From NCBI GenBank assembly GCA_023079485.1, contig CM041084.1:18132609-18196608 (forward strand): a stretch of DNA of 64,000 nucleotides, in the 5' to 3' direction. Both the position numbers and the translations under genes were made by a program. The notes under the pieces are model-generated. The model did not search any database. It was not told the DNA's origin and saw only the letters and a list, made by a program, of their open reading frames with translations. Position 1 is the first letter of the stretch, and each line of letters starts with the position of its first letter. Source of the DNA: Archilochus colubris. Taxonomy: Eukaryota > Chordata > Aves > Apodiformes > Trochilidae. This document shows positions 1 to 13,879 of this stretch, in pieces.

Positions 1-336
1 CTGTGGTAGAGCAAGGGGCAATGGCTTTAGCTGAAAGAGCATACATTTAGATAAGATATAAGATAGATGATCTTTAAGGTCCCTTTTAACCCAAACCATT
101 CAATGATTCTATGATAAGGAAAAAAATTTTTACAATGAGGGTGGTAAGGCACTGGAAGAAGCTGTTCAGAGAAAATAAGGATGCTCCCTCCCTGGAAGTG
201 TTCAGAACAAGGTTGGATGGGGCTTTGAACAATTTGGTTTAGTGAAAGATGTTCCTGCCTGTGGCAGAGGAGGGACTGGACTAAAGGGCCTTCAAGGGTT
301 CCTTCCAGCCCCAAAAGACCTTTGATTCTGACTGTA
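1..336 (+). mobile_element. CR1 LINE 3'-end remnant (outer copy, interrupted)
   Basis: Sequence from 5 to 62 and from 119 to 336 follows the CR1 3'-terminal region: 'ggcaatggctttagctgaaa', 'atgagggtggtaaggcactg', 'ctggaagtgttcagaacaag', 'ttggatggggctttgaacaa', ending with a degraded 'ttccttccagcccc' and 'tgattctgac' tail. The body is interrupted at 63-113 by another CR1 tail. Divergence from the consensus I know is moderate, and no coding capacity remains. The element continues left out of the window. Confidence 0.88.
63..113 (+). mobile_element. Nested CR1 3' tail inserted in an older CR1
   Basis: A 51-bp severely 5'-truncated CR1 end ('gatgatctttaaggtccctt' then 'ccattcaatgattctatg') lies inside the outer CR1. 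The five bases ATAAG occur just before it (58-62) and just after it (114-118), and removing one ATAAG plus the insert restores the usual CR1 order. Confidence 0.75.
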
Positions 337-3320
337 CGTTCACACACCAGAAGCCAGATACTGCCTGAAAGGTTCAGAATTGCCACTAATAGGCTGCATG
401 GCTGATTCACACATTCACAGTAAGCCCCTAACACTCCCCAAGTGCCAAATTCATTGCAGATTTACAGTAAATCCAACACTTCCCAGAAGCTTTAGACATG
501 GTATGCACAACAGAAGCATGGGGATTTCTGTCTGGGAAGTCCCCTGCACACAGCAAACAGGGTGACAGCTCTCACTTGGTGGCTAAAATGAAACCCATCA
601 TGGCAGCTGTGGTGCTGATGGCATTGGGACTGGGAGGCACAAGGAGACCAAACCCTATTCTGACATCCAAAGCAAACCCAGGAATGATACTTCTCTCCCT
701 CCTTGCTTCTCTAGATGCTGCACAGGAAGGTGCATCCACTGAAACCTCCTTTCACTGGCAGCTGCTGCTTGCCTTTGAGCAGGAATCCTTGTGTGAGGGG
801 CCACCCACCTGAATTATGCATCTCTCCATATTTCCAGCTCCCTTGCTGGGGGAAAAGACTCTTGCTGGCTGGTCTAAAACTATTTACATTATATACTGCT
901 CTTTAATTATACCTGTTCTTTCCACTTGCTTATCTTATATCATTAGAAATATTTATCTAATAATTTTCATATTAATATAATCCTTCTTCCTGTTGAAATA
1001 AAGTATTTCATTGTAACTAGTGGAAATGGCACATCAGCAGATAATGGGGAGTTTGCTCAGATTTGTGATTATCTGTACAATTCACCATACAAGAATAACA
1101 TTCTTCAGTTAATAAAACTACCTCTCAGATTTCCTTTCCACTTCTGCAGTTACACAAAATCTGTTTTTGAAGGTGCACTTGAAATAAATGGAGAATGTTA
1201 GTGAAGCAGCTTATGATTTCAGTTTAAAAGAAATACATATAATTAAAGCAAAAAGCTTCTTTGCACAACAGAGACTGAAATTCCTAACATCTGGAAAATG
1301 TATAAACTCTCAATCATTAGGCTACAAAGTCTCAGCAATTGCTAAAAATTATATGGATATTCAATACTGTGTCACATTTCTAAACCTCCAGAGCAGTAAT
1401 GTATGAAAAATGCTATTCTCCCACTTTGCAAATAAAGCAGTTTATTTCCGTTGCATATGCACAGATCATATCTAAATTATTTCCAAAGGGTTTATTTCAA
1501 CACAGCTTATCATGTGAAATAGTAAGTAAAATTTGAAACTGTCTGGCAATTACATTTCTAGAAGCCTTAGCTTTGTAAAAAATAGATCAAATCTGCCTTA
1601 AAAACTGAACTATGATGTAGGGTTTTATTCCTTGCCCTGTAAGGAAATAATTTGCAGCCTGCATCATCTAAAGAAATTACTTTTGGACAACCATGGTGTT
1701 TCATTTTTTCTCAGAATTTCTATTATTGGGGGAAAATAGAATACAGAGACAAAAATATTTTCATTGACTCCCACAAGACTTTCATTAGACTCAAGAGGCA
1801 AAGAAAACATGTAACACCTGGAAGTCTGTTGGTAAGAGGAAACTGGAATTATTTTTATCTATTTCCCCTCTATACCTCCACTACATTTCTTCAGCCCCTC
1901 ATTAAGTCATACATCAACTCTTTTTCTCCAAACTCCCTTTGACAATGCATTTAATCTTCAGCTCATTTCTACAGCATGGAGTTTTTCTCTCACATTTAAC
2001 CTTCTCAGAGAAGGATCTCACCATTTTTGCCCAAAGTAACACACACCCTCCTTTGTTTTTTAATTCATCATTAAAATGGTATTCTGTGCTTCAACCAGGT
2101 TAATCACAAGTGTGCACCAGAGACATTACCTCATCTGTGCAGCATATGCTGTTCAGTACATGCAATCTCCTTTATGTGACAATCCCTTCAAGACTGCAAA
2201 TTATCATTTCCCTATCAGAGACATGAAAGCATTTTTCACATTATGAAGAGAATGATGGTACATAAAGGCACCATCAAAACTTGCATGATCTTTAAAAGAC
2301 AATGAATGCAAGGTAAAAAACTCCATATGTTCTTGTTCACAGGGAGTCAACAATGGTGTCATTTGGTTTTATAAAGAAATTAAGGGTTTTTTCTATGTAT
2401 GCAATTTCTTTTTTCTTCTGTAAAACATTAAAGGCTGCAAAGTTGTCTCTGTGTCCTAGCTGATATATATTCCATTAGACCTAAAGGGACAATAATTATG
2501 CAACCTATGCACACAGCAGTTGTTCAAACTTAGCTGCTTGGTCCAGCACTAGAGCAGACAAACCTGCATTAAAGAAATATTTTTAGTGCTTCGTGTTTTG
2601 GCACAAATTATTTATGACCCAGGATGGCTGGAAAATTATTTCCATAAGCAGCTTGCTTTTCTTCTTTCTTTTCATCAATTTTTCTCATAGTGCTGAACTC
2701 ACCATAACCCATATGTACATTACTTTATGCATTCTGCTAGTGACATTCAGTTCACTTTTGTTATTGTATGCAATTTGTGGATACCTAAATTCCATGTATT
2801 TAGCATTGCTAATTTTTAACAATTTAAGGTTCAATCCTATTCAAGTTGGTAAAACTCTACTGCATTTCCAATAAGAACAAGTCACTTATACTCTCCTATA
2901 TGCTGTTATTTAAAGAAACCTTCATAAAGTGTGCATTTTCTTTTCTATCTCTGAGAAATAAAAAACCTGATAGATAACAATAATTTTGTTGCCTAGAAAA
3001 CAGCCACATAAATAAAACCATCTCCAAACCCACATATATAATATTTCAAAATCTCCCAATCTAACCAAACAGTTTTGCATTTTGAGTCCACATCTCCTCT
3101 AACACCACAGTTGCATCTGGACCATTACATTTAATAGCCCTCAGTGGACCTACCCCTCCCTGAACCCTTTAATAGCTTTGGCCTCCACAAGTGTTGCATG
3201 TATTCTCAGGCTTTTGCCTTGTTGCAGCCCTAGGAGCATGAATTAGCTGTACTGGCAGAAACCTGCAGGAGGTTTGAATAGTGTGTTTGGAGGATTAAAA
3301 TGGTCAATACTCCAGAGCAG
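337..3320. other. Non-coding, AT-rich, no gene seen
   Basis: Short open frames only, none resembling a known family and none flanked by convincing splice sites. No recognisable repeat beyond short A/T runs. Confidence 0.6.
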
Positions 3321-3370
3321 AATAAAATGGCCCTTTAACAGGGAAAAAAAAAAAAAAAAAAAAAAAAAAA
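3321..3370 (+). repeat. AATAAA followed by a 27-nt poly-A run
   Basis: AATAAA at 3321-3326 is followed 17 bases later by an uninterrupted A run at 3344-3370. The arrangement looks like the end of a retrocopied transcript, but no parent coding sequence is recognisable upstream; a plain mononucleotide tract is equally possible. Confidence 0.7.
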
Positions 3371-6300
3371 GGAAGAAACCATTACCCCACGACCCAATTA
3401 AAAAAATAATAATTTCTGTCTTTACTACTTAAATTAATAATTTTTTTTATAAATTTAAATATAAATTGGGGAAAAAAGCCTGGAAAAAAAAAATCCCTGC
3501 ACCTCCCCATGTCGTTGATTCTACTCTTCAAACTGGTTTTGGCAAACTCCAAAGATAACAAAGAACTGACCTTAAGGCTGATCTCCATCAAATGACTTCT
3601 ACATTGCTTTTAAGTTTGTCTAGATCTAGACAGTGTGTAATATACAGCACCAAAGCTAAAGAAAAAGAAGAAATTTCTACATTAAACATAGATAACACCT
3701 AAATTACTTCTTAGGAGACATAAACCACATCCCTGATAAAAAGTAACTCAATCAGTATTTCCAGGACTGTGCACTAACAAATTCAAGGGAAGGGTGCAAA
3801 AGATGAAAATGTTTGTTTAATTAGTAAAATGTAGCTCAGAAGAGGGACTGGCTATGTATGGAAGCCTTAAGTTTCATTAACTCTCACGTTTTGCCAATGA
3901 CAGAGTCTGAGGGAGAGCAAGTACTGTGCTGTGAGGATGTTAAGGAAAAACCCCTCCCAACGAATACCAGGAAATTACCATAATGCTGCACTACTTTATT
4001 TCCAGCATAAAACTTCTGCTTTGCATTCCCCTACCTGAAAGAAGTCGAGTAACACAAAAATGTTCAATGGTACAGACACAGTCTGTGCAAACTCAGCAAA
4101 CAGACACAAGCACAAGAGAAACACACAGGTAACTGTAACCAAGAGTTTTGTTAAGGTACAAATTCTGCAGAGAATAAAATATTTATCATCGCCACAGGTG
4201 GTGTAAGTTTGTTGTGCAGATGCTCACAAGCCTGTCTATTAAAGCTATAAAAGGAGCAGGTTCACCAGCTCAGGTTTACCTGAACTCAGAGCAGTGACTG
4301 AAACACAAAACCCTTAGGTAGGGCAGAGTCCCCAGACCCCCTTCTCTTTGAGTCACTGTCCCTTGCCAAAATCTTCTTAACACAGATGACTTTTTCTGGA
4401 CTCACACGTTACCAGAAGGTTGGTAAGAACTGAAAGGGATCTAAAACTTGTGGCTGTGAATGTTGCAATTGGAGTTGGCATCAAAGCAACTCATCTATCT
4501 GTCCTTCATACAGAGCCTTGAACTCATATGGTGCATAGTCCCATGCCCAGAGAAAAGTCAGGTATGCTGGGGAATACTTCTGAGCACCTACTCAAACAGC
4601 AGAAAGGCCACATCTAATTGCAAAGACCCAGGAATACTAAATCAACCAACAACCAGAGCTCCAGCCCAGACTCAAGTCTCCAGATGCTCTTCCTCTTTTC
4701 ATTTCCTCTCTGTACTGCTCTCAAACATCTGTGTTTCCTTTTAAATACCATGCTAAGATCCAAAGGCATTTGTAAAATATGATAGTTTATACCAGGGTGG
4801 AGTGCTAGCAGATAAATACAGGGGTTATGTATATACAGAACGTATGGCAGAGCAAACGTCCAGAAGGCAGCACGTCCTGTTCATGATCCCTTCAGGCAGC
4901 ATCTCCCAGATCCTCATATACTTACTTCTGGTGAAAGTGTGCCTCTCTTGTTGCTGTTTCTTATTTTCCCACCTTCAGCTGTAAGGCAGCCTGGAAAGCA
5001 ACACATCTGCTGAGGAAACGAGATTTAAAAAGCTTCCTATTCAGTTACGTTGTGAGGTGTGTTGGTTTTTTTCAAATCAAGTCTCCTCACATTTAAATTC
5101 ATTTTCAGAGTGAATGAGTTTTCAGTTGCATATTTATGCAGTGCTGAGCCCTTAGACTGCTAAGAATAACCAGCAAGAGCACAACCAGGGGCCATCTCAG
5201 CTACGTAGCAGTTGGAAAACCCAAGCAGGCACAAAAAGTCATGGAGGAACAGCACACCAGCCTGCTGCCTACAGCAGTATCTGCTCCTACTCCCACCTCA
5301 TTAATTGCTAGTTTTCCTGATTATAGAAACAGCTTTTTCTGCTGCTGAAATGTATGGTGTTGTGCCATTTGCATATGCAAACTGACATACAGACAATGAA
5401 CCAGTTGCACAGTTCCTTAGAGGACAACAATGTAGAGGATTTACGGCATGTACAGCAATGGGCAGGGAGGGGACTGGGGGGAGATGGACATACAAAACAG
5501 CTCATGATGTCCTTTATATCATTTTTCTGATAAATAATCTTTCATCTTGTTTCTTGGCACAAAATTTTTAACATGTTAAAGGACTCTTTACACTGGATTC
5601 TGAGTAAGAATAGAACTAAATATCTGTGTCATTTTGCTTTGCCTCCAGATGCATCCCTGTTTATCAGATTTTAATATATGATCTCTGATTATGTGAAGGC
5701 ACATTGTTCTTCCACAAGATATCTACTTTATTTGACACGGAGAAGACATAGTTTATTTAATTAAGAGACTACTAACATTTTGTTTTCTTCCGGCTATTCA
5801 AGATATAATCAAAGACTTTACTTTTATCTGTTATTTAAACACTACTATACAAAAGGAATCGTTCATTTCCTTATGGATGTTCATCACTGTATCAGAATAC
5901 TTGATGAATTTTTTGTTATTTTCTCCAACGTTAGATGGCAAACAACATTATTACACCCATTTTGCAGACCATGAGCTGAACCAGAGACAGATTAGAAGAA
6001 AAAAATACATAGTAATTTAAAATGCCAGAAGCCTGCTTTTTCTAAGTGTTTGAGATTATATAGGACTTCACAAAGTCAAAGCACAGCTCTCACTGTGTCA
6101 ACCTCACCTTTGTGTGTCTAGTTATCCCACAGGTCTTATTTCCCAAACATTAAAGCAGTGACTGCCTATGGAAGATTTGGCTTCAGTAATCTGACCAGGA
6201 AAATGTAGATCCCTGTAGCAATGGCAAGGGTAGGCTCCAGTTCTCCAGAACATCATCTGGCTGCCTTAATCACTAAACAATGGTTATACCATCACAATGA

Positions 6301-7530
6301 CAAATGAAGAAACTTTCCTGAAGAAAACAGAAAACAAAAGCCAAGATTGTATCATATGGATTGGTGCTTAACCACAAGGCTCACCACTGGGACTGACATC
6401 CTTAGATCCAGCACCAGCACACTTGACACTGGAGGTAAGGCACCAAGTGGCAGCAGGAGAAGGTTCCTACATCTTCATGGACCAGCACTGGTAGGGAACA
6501 CAGGACAAACCCACTAGAAATTTTCTCAACTATTTGCTTATTGCAAAAGTAGGGTGAAACTTAGGAACCCTAAATCCCATCCCTGCTTTGAGCAGGAGAA
6601 TGATCCAATAATCACAGGCTTCCAGTCTTTCTCCTCATGCTCACCCCCTCCCTGCCCCATCATCCAATGTGTTTCAGGCCCACCCACAGACCTTGGTTGC
6701 ACCTCAAGCTTCTCACCCTGAACTCATGAGCTTCTTTCATGAAAATAATAATGCATACCTAGATTAAAAAATAAACAAACAAACACCTTCCTGAAGAACA
6801 AGCAAACATTTGAAATGGACTCTTTCCTGACTGAACCTTCTGGAACTAGTTCTCAGTCTGTTCATGGATTTATCTATTTATTGATGATGTACATGACGCC
6901 ATAAGATCTTGATCAGTAGAGCTTGTGCATGACACTACAAGCAAGAGCTGCACAAAGTAACAAAAGGAAAATGTTATTCTTATGAGTTCTCCTAAATGCT
7001 CAGAGCCCTACAGGACATTTTAGAACAGCCAAATAGTAATCAGAAATGCAGGTGATACTCAAAGGATAGAAGACTACTTTGAAAATCAGTTTCTCAGAGG
7101 GAAGCCAAAGAGTTCATTCAAATAAGCACCAGAACACGAGCTTGTGGCATAAGGTGCAAATGGAAATATTGAGTGAAAGAAATTGATTTTTCTGCAGTAC
7201 AACCCACTCCAGAGACCACCACTATTATGTGAAGCCCTAATGCTCACTTCTCTGAATCACTCATCTTCCTTGCAGACAGCTGTGTAAAAGTGATAAAAAT
7301 TTGGAAAACAACTCATAAAGGTGTGAGTCAATGAAAAACTGCATGGCTAGGTTGGGCTGGATAGCTGGTGTCCTTTCTGACCCTGGAACTGGTTTTCAAC
7401 TCAGCTCCTTTATGGGCAGTGGCCAGGCTCATAAGTTCTGCAGCTTCCCATGAAGACAGATGTGGGGTTTTTTCAAGTTTTGCACACAAGCTTTCTGCCA
7501 TTAAGTACAGGAGTCATAAAGGAAGGATTT
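3371..7530. other. Non-coding, no gene seen
   Basis: AT-rich DNA with only short frames. I see no recognisable coding, RNA gene or mobile element here. Confidence 0.55.
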
Positions 7531-7564
7531 ACACACATACGTGTGTGTGTGTATGTGTGTGTGT
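7531..7564. repeat. AC/GT dinucleotide microsatellite
   Basis: An (AC)n block turns at 7540 into (GT)n with a TATG interruption. It is alternating purine-pyrimidine, with Z-DNA potential, and is partly self-complementary around the ATACGT centre. Confidence 0.9.
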
Positions 7565-8151
7565 AATAATTTGCCTTCTGATCTTAGGAAAAGACACAGA
7601 TGTCATTTTAAACTTTGTTTCCTATGGAACTAGGGACTCACAGGCATTATGTGTCTCTGTATGTGTATAACCCAGTCATCACCCAAACCCTCTTGACAGC
7701 TTTAACCAAATTTGACAGAGAAGTACTGATTGCTTTGAGCTACAAAGTTCCTAGACATTTTCATAGGGATAGGAGTTTGGGTAGAAAAGGGAGACTTTGT
7801 AAGCACCCTGAACAAGGAAAAGTGATGGCAGAAGCTCTCAAGATTCTGGGCACTGAATGAGACACCCCATGATTATTCTACCCACAGCAAAGCTTCACTC
7901 GTAGCTCAGAATCAATCACAAAACACAAATTTGTAGAAACTGTTGGAAGGAGTGAAGGCAAATTGACAGATTTATTTGGTTTTGTTTATCTCAGAAATAG
8001 CAGAGCTTGGCCCCAGCTGCAGAAAGGTGCTGACAGACCAGAACACAAGTGAGGGGAAGAAACCCACCCCCACTGGCACTGCTGCTCCAGGTTGGGGCAA
8101 GGTGCTGCTGTCAAGTCAGAGGATAGAGACCTTGAGAAGGGTTCCTTTTCC

Positions 8152-8167
8152 CACACACACACACACA
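8152..8167. repeat. CA dinucleotide microsatellite
   Basis: Eight perfect CA units. Confidence 0.9.
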
Positions 8168-11100
8168 TTAAATACAGTTCACCTGCAGGAAAACCCCCAG
8201 CCATATCTTCTCTAACCAGCTCCCTGTTGTTGCAGGAAAGAGTTAAAAAAAATTTGAACTAAGTCTGTCTGTAAAAGTACTTACTAGATTTTTCTCCATT
8301 TGACTCATTTGATACCTAAAAATGCAGTCACCTAAATATAGGTGAAATTTCTACCAACTAAATTGTATCCTTCTCTTGTAAAGTACATACACAGTGCTAG
8401 ATCCAGGGAAAAATCCCTTTTTTTAATTAGGAGGATATACAATCCAACTCACTGTATTGTTACAAACACTGTTTTTCAGATAATATTTAATAAACTTCCT
8501 TAATTAATGACTTTATTGTAACATATCTTAATAAATCATTACATTATTTGACTGATAGTCTGCAAACACCACTGATACCAAGTGAAAAAAAAAAATAACC
8601 AAACAGCCACAAACTAGGAAGTTAACTCTGTCTTAATATTTTTGTTGCAACTCTAATAAACCTACAATAACTTCTATTAAACTATTCACAGTGTTCCCAG
8701 CAACTCTGGAAACACCATTTCCCCAGTCACTCTCTCCTTTCTTCTTCACTCCTGAGGATTAACATTTAGTTTACACAAGAGCAAGCAATTTTTACATTAT
8801 ATTGGTATTCAAAATTTTTAGCAGTTTTCTCTTGTTAACTTTCACTTTCACTGATATAATTTGTGAAAAAAAATCTATTTTGTGTTCTGATCCCTACAGA
8901 CTAAAAAGTTTACAGGATCTAATGCTCACAAGTGTATGGAAAGATCAAGTGCTCAAGTATTATTAACCTACACATGTACCTGTAGCTGTACTTCACAGAG
9001 ATGACACACCTGAGAAAAAAATGCTTCTAAAGCTACTTTATCATTTCTAAGGCCACAAACCAGTCTGCTAACAGTTATGCATTTAGTATCTGAGGATTAT
9101 TTTCTATAAATAAAACAAATGGTTTTGCATACACAGTTGTAACATTTTCAACTGGTAGAGTTTTTTATGTACAAGCAAATACTTTTAGGTTTAAATTGTG
9201 GGAAAATTATTGCTAAATCTATGAACTTTTGAATTAGTATAATCTGGTGGCATTTCTAAATCAGCCCTCTGTCACAGCAAGGACATATTTCTTTAAATAT
9301 TTTAAGCAAAAAATCCTCCAGGGGAATAAGTAGGACAAACATGTTTATGGCTATTCAGTGCTGTAGATTGCTGGACTGGTGATGTCAGCTGAACAAGGAA
9401 TTTCTGCAGGGAAAAAAAACCCAACAACAACAACACACAAAACTCCAAGATGCCATTCAAACAGGCAGATCTTTGTCCCCACATTGAAAGTAAATTCCTC
9501 ATCCTGCTGGCCCAGAACAGGTGAGAGGGATTTGTTCCTCACAGATGCATGTTAGAAAAATCCACCAAAAGTAACATTAAATATGTTGAGCTTCCAAACT
9601 AATATATTTTGAAGTACTCTGTGTTAGCAGAAAGCAGTATATTAGTAATAATTACTTCACATTCAGTGCTCTTTAACGTTTTGGAAAGGAGAAGAAAATC
9701 TATTCCCTCAAATTCTCAGTGAAATTCTCAGTGCTGTGTGTTTAGCAGATCCCCCTGCATCACACGTCCCTTTTGATGAGCACGGGAGCAAATGCTGTGT
9801 TACAGGATGACAGGGGCTGTGTTCCTGACATGACACAGGGCTTCTTGACAGGCCTCACTGTCACTTTGCATCAGTGCCCATGGAGCTTCCTCATGGCTCA
9901 TCACCAGCTTCAGCATCTGACAGAGGGCACTGTGCTGACCAAATCCTGCCGGCTGTCTTCTCCGGCTGGTCCATGTTTCAAAGCCCTCCATGGCACACCA
10001 GCTGCTGGCACACCTGCAGCTGTACCACCTTGTGCCATGCACAGAGGCCGAAGCATCACCTGGGCCAATGAGCAGCTTGAGCAACCCACTGCCACTGCAA
10101 GAATAAAAATCATTCCAGCAGGTATCAGTTCTTGCTTGGCAATGAGCTAAAGCACCAGCCCAGCATCAAACCCTGGAGCCTTCATACGGGTCAGTCACAA
10201 AATCCAGGACTTGATTTTCTGCCATTTAACATCCCATCTTAGTTTGTCACGAGGGAAGGCAAGTTAACAGCATCTAATTATCCCGGCCCTCTCGTAATGA
10301 CACTGTGCCCCCTGCAGTTTCCACAGGATACGGTCCCTCCCCGGCCTCCCTCTTCTGAGCTGAGGGGTGCAAGGCTCGCTTACCAAAATTGTTTTTTTTC
10401 AGCCCAGTGAAGGTCAGGGTTGAGACTATGCTGGCAAAGCTTGCAAGGGCTGGAATCTGGCAAGGAGCACAACATGAGAGCTTAGGCCAAAAGGAGTCCT
10501 GCATCTCATTAACTGCTTTACATCGCTGCAAAGGTACACAGCGCAAAGTCTCAATCAGCACAAAAATGTATTTCCAGTGAAAATGTCCTTTTTGCTCTGG
10601 AAGCTCACCCTCACTCCTTCCTTCGCTACCAAGCAGGCCAGAGACCCCTGTGCAGCATTTCCATATTATCAAACCAACTCCAGGCCCCACAGAGCCAGCA
10701 ATGCTCCTCCAGCATCACCCCTGCTGCTCCACCTGCCCATCGAGGTGGGATGCTTCTGCAAGGACAAAACTGAAATTGAGTCCAAGAGCATATATAGTTG
10801 CATGGTGGGGCTTTCTAACCAAATTTGCTAATAAATAATATCTGCAAACTCACAGATGCTACGCTACTGGCTCTGTAAGTACCACCCCAAATCATTTTCT
10901 CACACACAGTTAAGCACAAGTCCACATCAATCCTAAATTATTAATATTGCAAACAATGTTTTAATGCTATTGCAAATAATATACAAAGCAAATTAAATAC
11001 ACAGCAGATGATATCTCTGCAGAATGAATGACAACTAGTGACAGCACAAGCTTCACTGACTCTAGCTATTTGTAAAACACTAGGATTTAATCTAAAACTT

Positions 11101-11263
11101 CCCTTCTAAATAAACTATGGTTTCTGTAACATAAATAAAACACTTCTCTGGCTCAAGCCCAGGGTGCATGTTGACCCATTTACACAACCATAGTTTCCTG
11201 CTCATAGGCATTAATTATTACATCTGTGTTTGCTTCCACAATTGGATTTTTAAACATGATTTC
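8168..11263. other. Non-coding, no gene seen
   Basis: Mostly AT-rich; 9770-10800 is more GC-balanced and has overlapping open frames up to 138 codons on both strands, but none resembles a known protein and they overlap each other, so I treat them as chance. Confidence 0.5.
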
Positions 11264-11296
11264 GTTTACCTAAAACAGGGACAGTTTTAGGTAAAC
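11264..11296. repeat. Perfect 13-bp inverted repeat with 7-nt spacer
   Basis: GTTTACCTAAAAC at 11264-11276 and its exact reverse complement at 11284-11296, separated by AGGGACA. Pairing stops at the next base on each side. The arms contain GGTAAAC, close to the forkhead binding core. Confidence 0.85.
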
Positions 11297-11423
11297 TTGC
11301 AGACTCAAGGAAACAGCTTTCTTTAACACTTAGGGCTCACCAAGTCCACCCTGAACTTGGCTGAATTTAAGGAGGCAAAGGAATGCAACTTTTTTTGCCT
11401 CATGTGAAATAGTGATGATGGAG

Positions 11424-11468
11424 TCAGGCAAAAATTCCCACTGACTTCAACAGGGCTAAAATAGGGTC
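11424..11468 (-). repeat. Old dispersed repeat core ('TTGAAGTCAGTGGGAAT' type)
   Basis: Minus strand reads through 'ttgaagtcagtgggaat', then 'tttttgcctgac'. I recognise this core from old low-copy repeats common in sauropsid genomes but cannot name the family. Similar cores occur elsewhere in the window in both orientations. Confidence 0.5.
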
Positions 11469-13879
11469 ATCTCTGCCACTATACCTCCCTTCAGTGAGTA
11501 AAATTTGGGGAGGAGGAAAGTAATACACTGTACATGAAAAAATATTAGAGTATAATATTAAGTTTTATAGAACAGCTAATGAGCCTGTTGAGTTTTGAAG
11601 AACCTTTCAGTTTTTAAGCAATTCATCTTCTCAAAACAACAGCAAAGAGTAAAAAAAGAAGCATGTGACTGCTTTAGGATGGGATCTGCTGTTGTCATGT
11701 TCAAGTGGAGACTCTCCAGCCTCTCACTGTACCAGCAAGTTCTCTGTAGGACTTTCTCTGATCTTCCCACCTTTCTAGCTCATTTCATTAGAAATGCTAA
11801 ATTATTTGCACTACATCTCTGCGAGGCAAGGTGGCATTATTCTCTCAGTTGTATGTGCAAGACCTTGAAAGAAAAAACTTAAAGCTGAATTGTTAGATCT
11901 CTCAGTTGATTTTTCTCAGTTAGCAACAAGCTCTAGTTGGTCATTAGGGGCTAGCAGGGCAGGGACTCCAGCAACCTACAGCATCACTAGGGCATTGGGT
12001 GAGCTGGGCTGATATGGGGTCCTGGGCCATGGGCAGGGTGGGGGAGGCTCATGGTGAGGCTGAGCAGGGATAGTTAGACGTGTTAGTGCCCTCAGTTTTG
12101 GATCTCCCAACTAGTAATACTCAGAAATGGGTCTTGTGAAAACGTAACTGTTTTATTCACAGCATAGCTCTCAACAACATTAACAGAAGCTTTTCCCAAA
12201 TCAGATCCCCTTCAGTACAGGTCTCAGCTGCTCTTCAAGGACCAAAAATAAGAAAGGCACAAAATAACCCTCTGAGAAAAGTTTGTGTCAGGGTGAGAGA
12301 TGAGCTTTGCAGCAGGGCCAAAGCTGTGCCCCCATCAGGGGTCATCTTCTACCTGTAGGGTCTCCCTCCCATGCATGCCCACCCCTGCTGCCCACACAAC
12401 ACAGAAGCCCACAAGAGGGAAGGACAGTAACAGAAACCCAACCTGGACTCACTTGCAGGACATGGGTTCTCTTCTGTATTAAATGCGGGAGTTTTGCAGC
12501 AAAGATAATGTAAAATCTCAGAATCGAAATGGACCAAAATCCCTTTACAGTAAGGCCACTTTAACTTGTTGGGAAAATTTTTAGCCTCTCATTTACTAAT
12601 TTTTGAGTGCTCGATTTTATAAACTTACTCACTTGCCAGTATTTTATTGTGTGAATTTCCTACTAAGGAAAAAACTCCCACTGAGTAGACTCAGCATAAT
12701 GAAAAATAAACTTTCCATTAATTATAATTCTATCTATCCCACACTCCACCCCCTCCCAGCTTGGGACACCAGGAGCTGCAGGTGAGTTCTGTGTGAATTG
12801 TGTTAATGAAGACGTGTAGGAGTGTTCCTTAGAAAGGGAGATGCACAATTTCCCAGGAGAATTCAGAGTTATTAGACTTCAGGGGGTTAAGAAATAGCCA
12901 TAACAATTCTTCAGTCTGCGTCATTCATGGCCACACTAATAACTCTGCAAGCACAGCACTGCAGGCAGGACAAGGGCAGGAATGAATCAACTGGAGATAA
13001 GAGAGGAAGAGCTCCTTACACAGCCTCAGCACCAACCCAGAGTGAGCAGAACCTCCTTTGTGGCTACCAAGGCAGTGTGCTCACGTGGCCCTTGCACTTA
13101 GTGCTGTGGCAAACTAACCTGGAATTTTTAAAGATCTTTCTGAAAGCTGGATGCCACATTTCCTGCACAGAAAAAATACACCATTCAAACAGCAGTTCTC
13201 TTCCTTTCAGACTGAAAGGCAGCACATTAGATGAAGACTTCACAAGCAGTAACACTAGCAGAACACATGTAACTGGACATGCTCGAGCATCTGCCATAAA
13301 AGCCACTTACCTATTTTGTATGAGAATCACTTCATGAAATGTGTCAGTCTCACAGGGGGCAAAATTTCTGTCTGTCTCTGTTCTGCCAGAAGGTCCTCAG
13401 CATGGACTATGGCCTACCTTTTGATTTGCTGTCTTGCTGGACCCTCGAATCTGCTACTCCTTTCTTCACAGCACCCCAGTTTCATCCAGAGGGATGCATG
13501 TCCTTCAGCAGGAGTAGTGCCCTCAGCTATCTCCAGCTTGGGGAGAAAGCCAAGGCTTATCTCACAAGCCTGAAGAAGGTTCTAGAGCCCAGATGCTAGT
13601 TCCTTGACAGGGGCTCAAGGCTGAAAGGAGTGGCACTATGCCCACTTGTCAGGCAATGTGTTGAGGAAAGAGGCACAGCTACACCACTATTTTTGCACAC
13701 CTAGGAGCTGTGCTGTGCCCTCTCTAGCCTCACCCACGGCTCAGCTATACGGTGCCAGGCCAGTCAAGGGATTTCTGTAGGAGATAGACTCATTCTCTCC
13801 CCCCCTAAAATACGATGGGAACACACACGAGTTTGGGCAGCATCTGCAAACAACGGCCCCAGCACCAGTGACAGAAGTT
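11469..13879. other. Non-coding, no gene seen
   Basis: Mixed composition, rising in GC towards 13900. A good splice-donor consensus (GCAG|GTGAGT near 12780) occurs but no exon can be tied to it. No recognisable element. Confidence 0.5.

Noticed and set aside
9773..10690. Overlapping open frames of 125 and 138 codons
   Set aside because: No family resemblance, no splice context, both strands open over the same bases.
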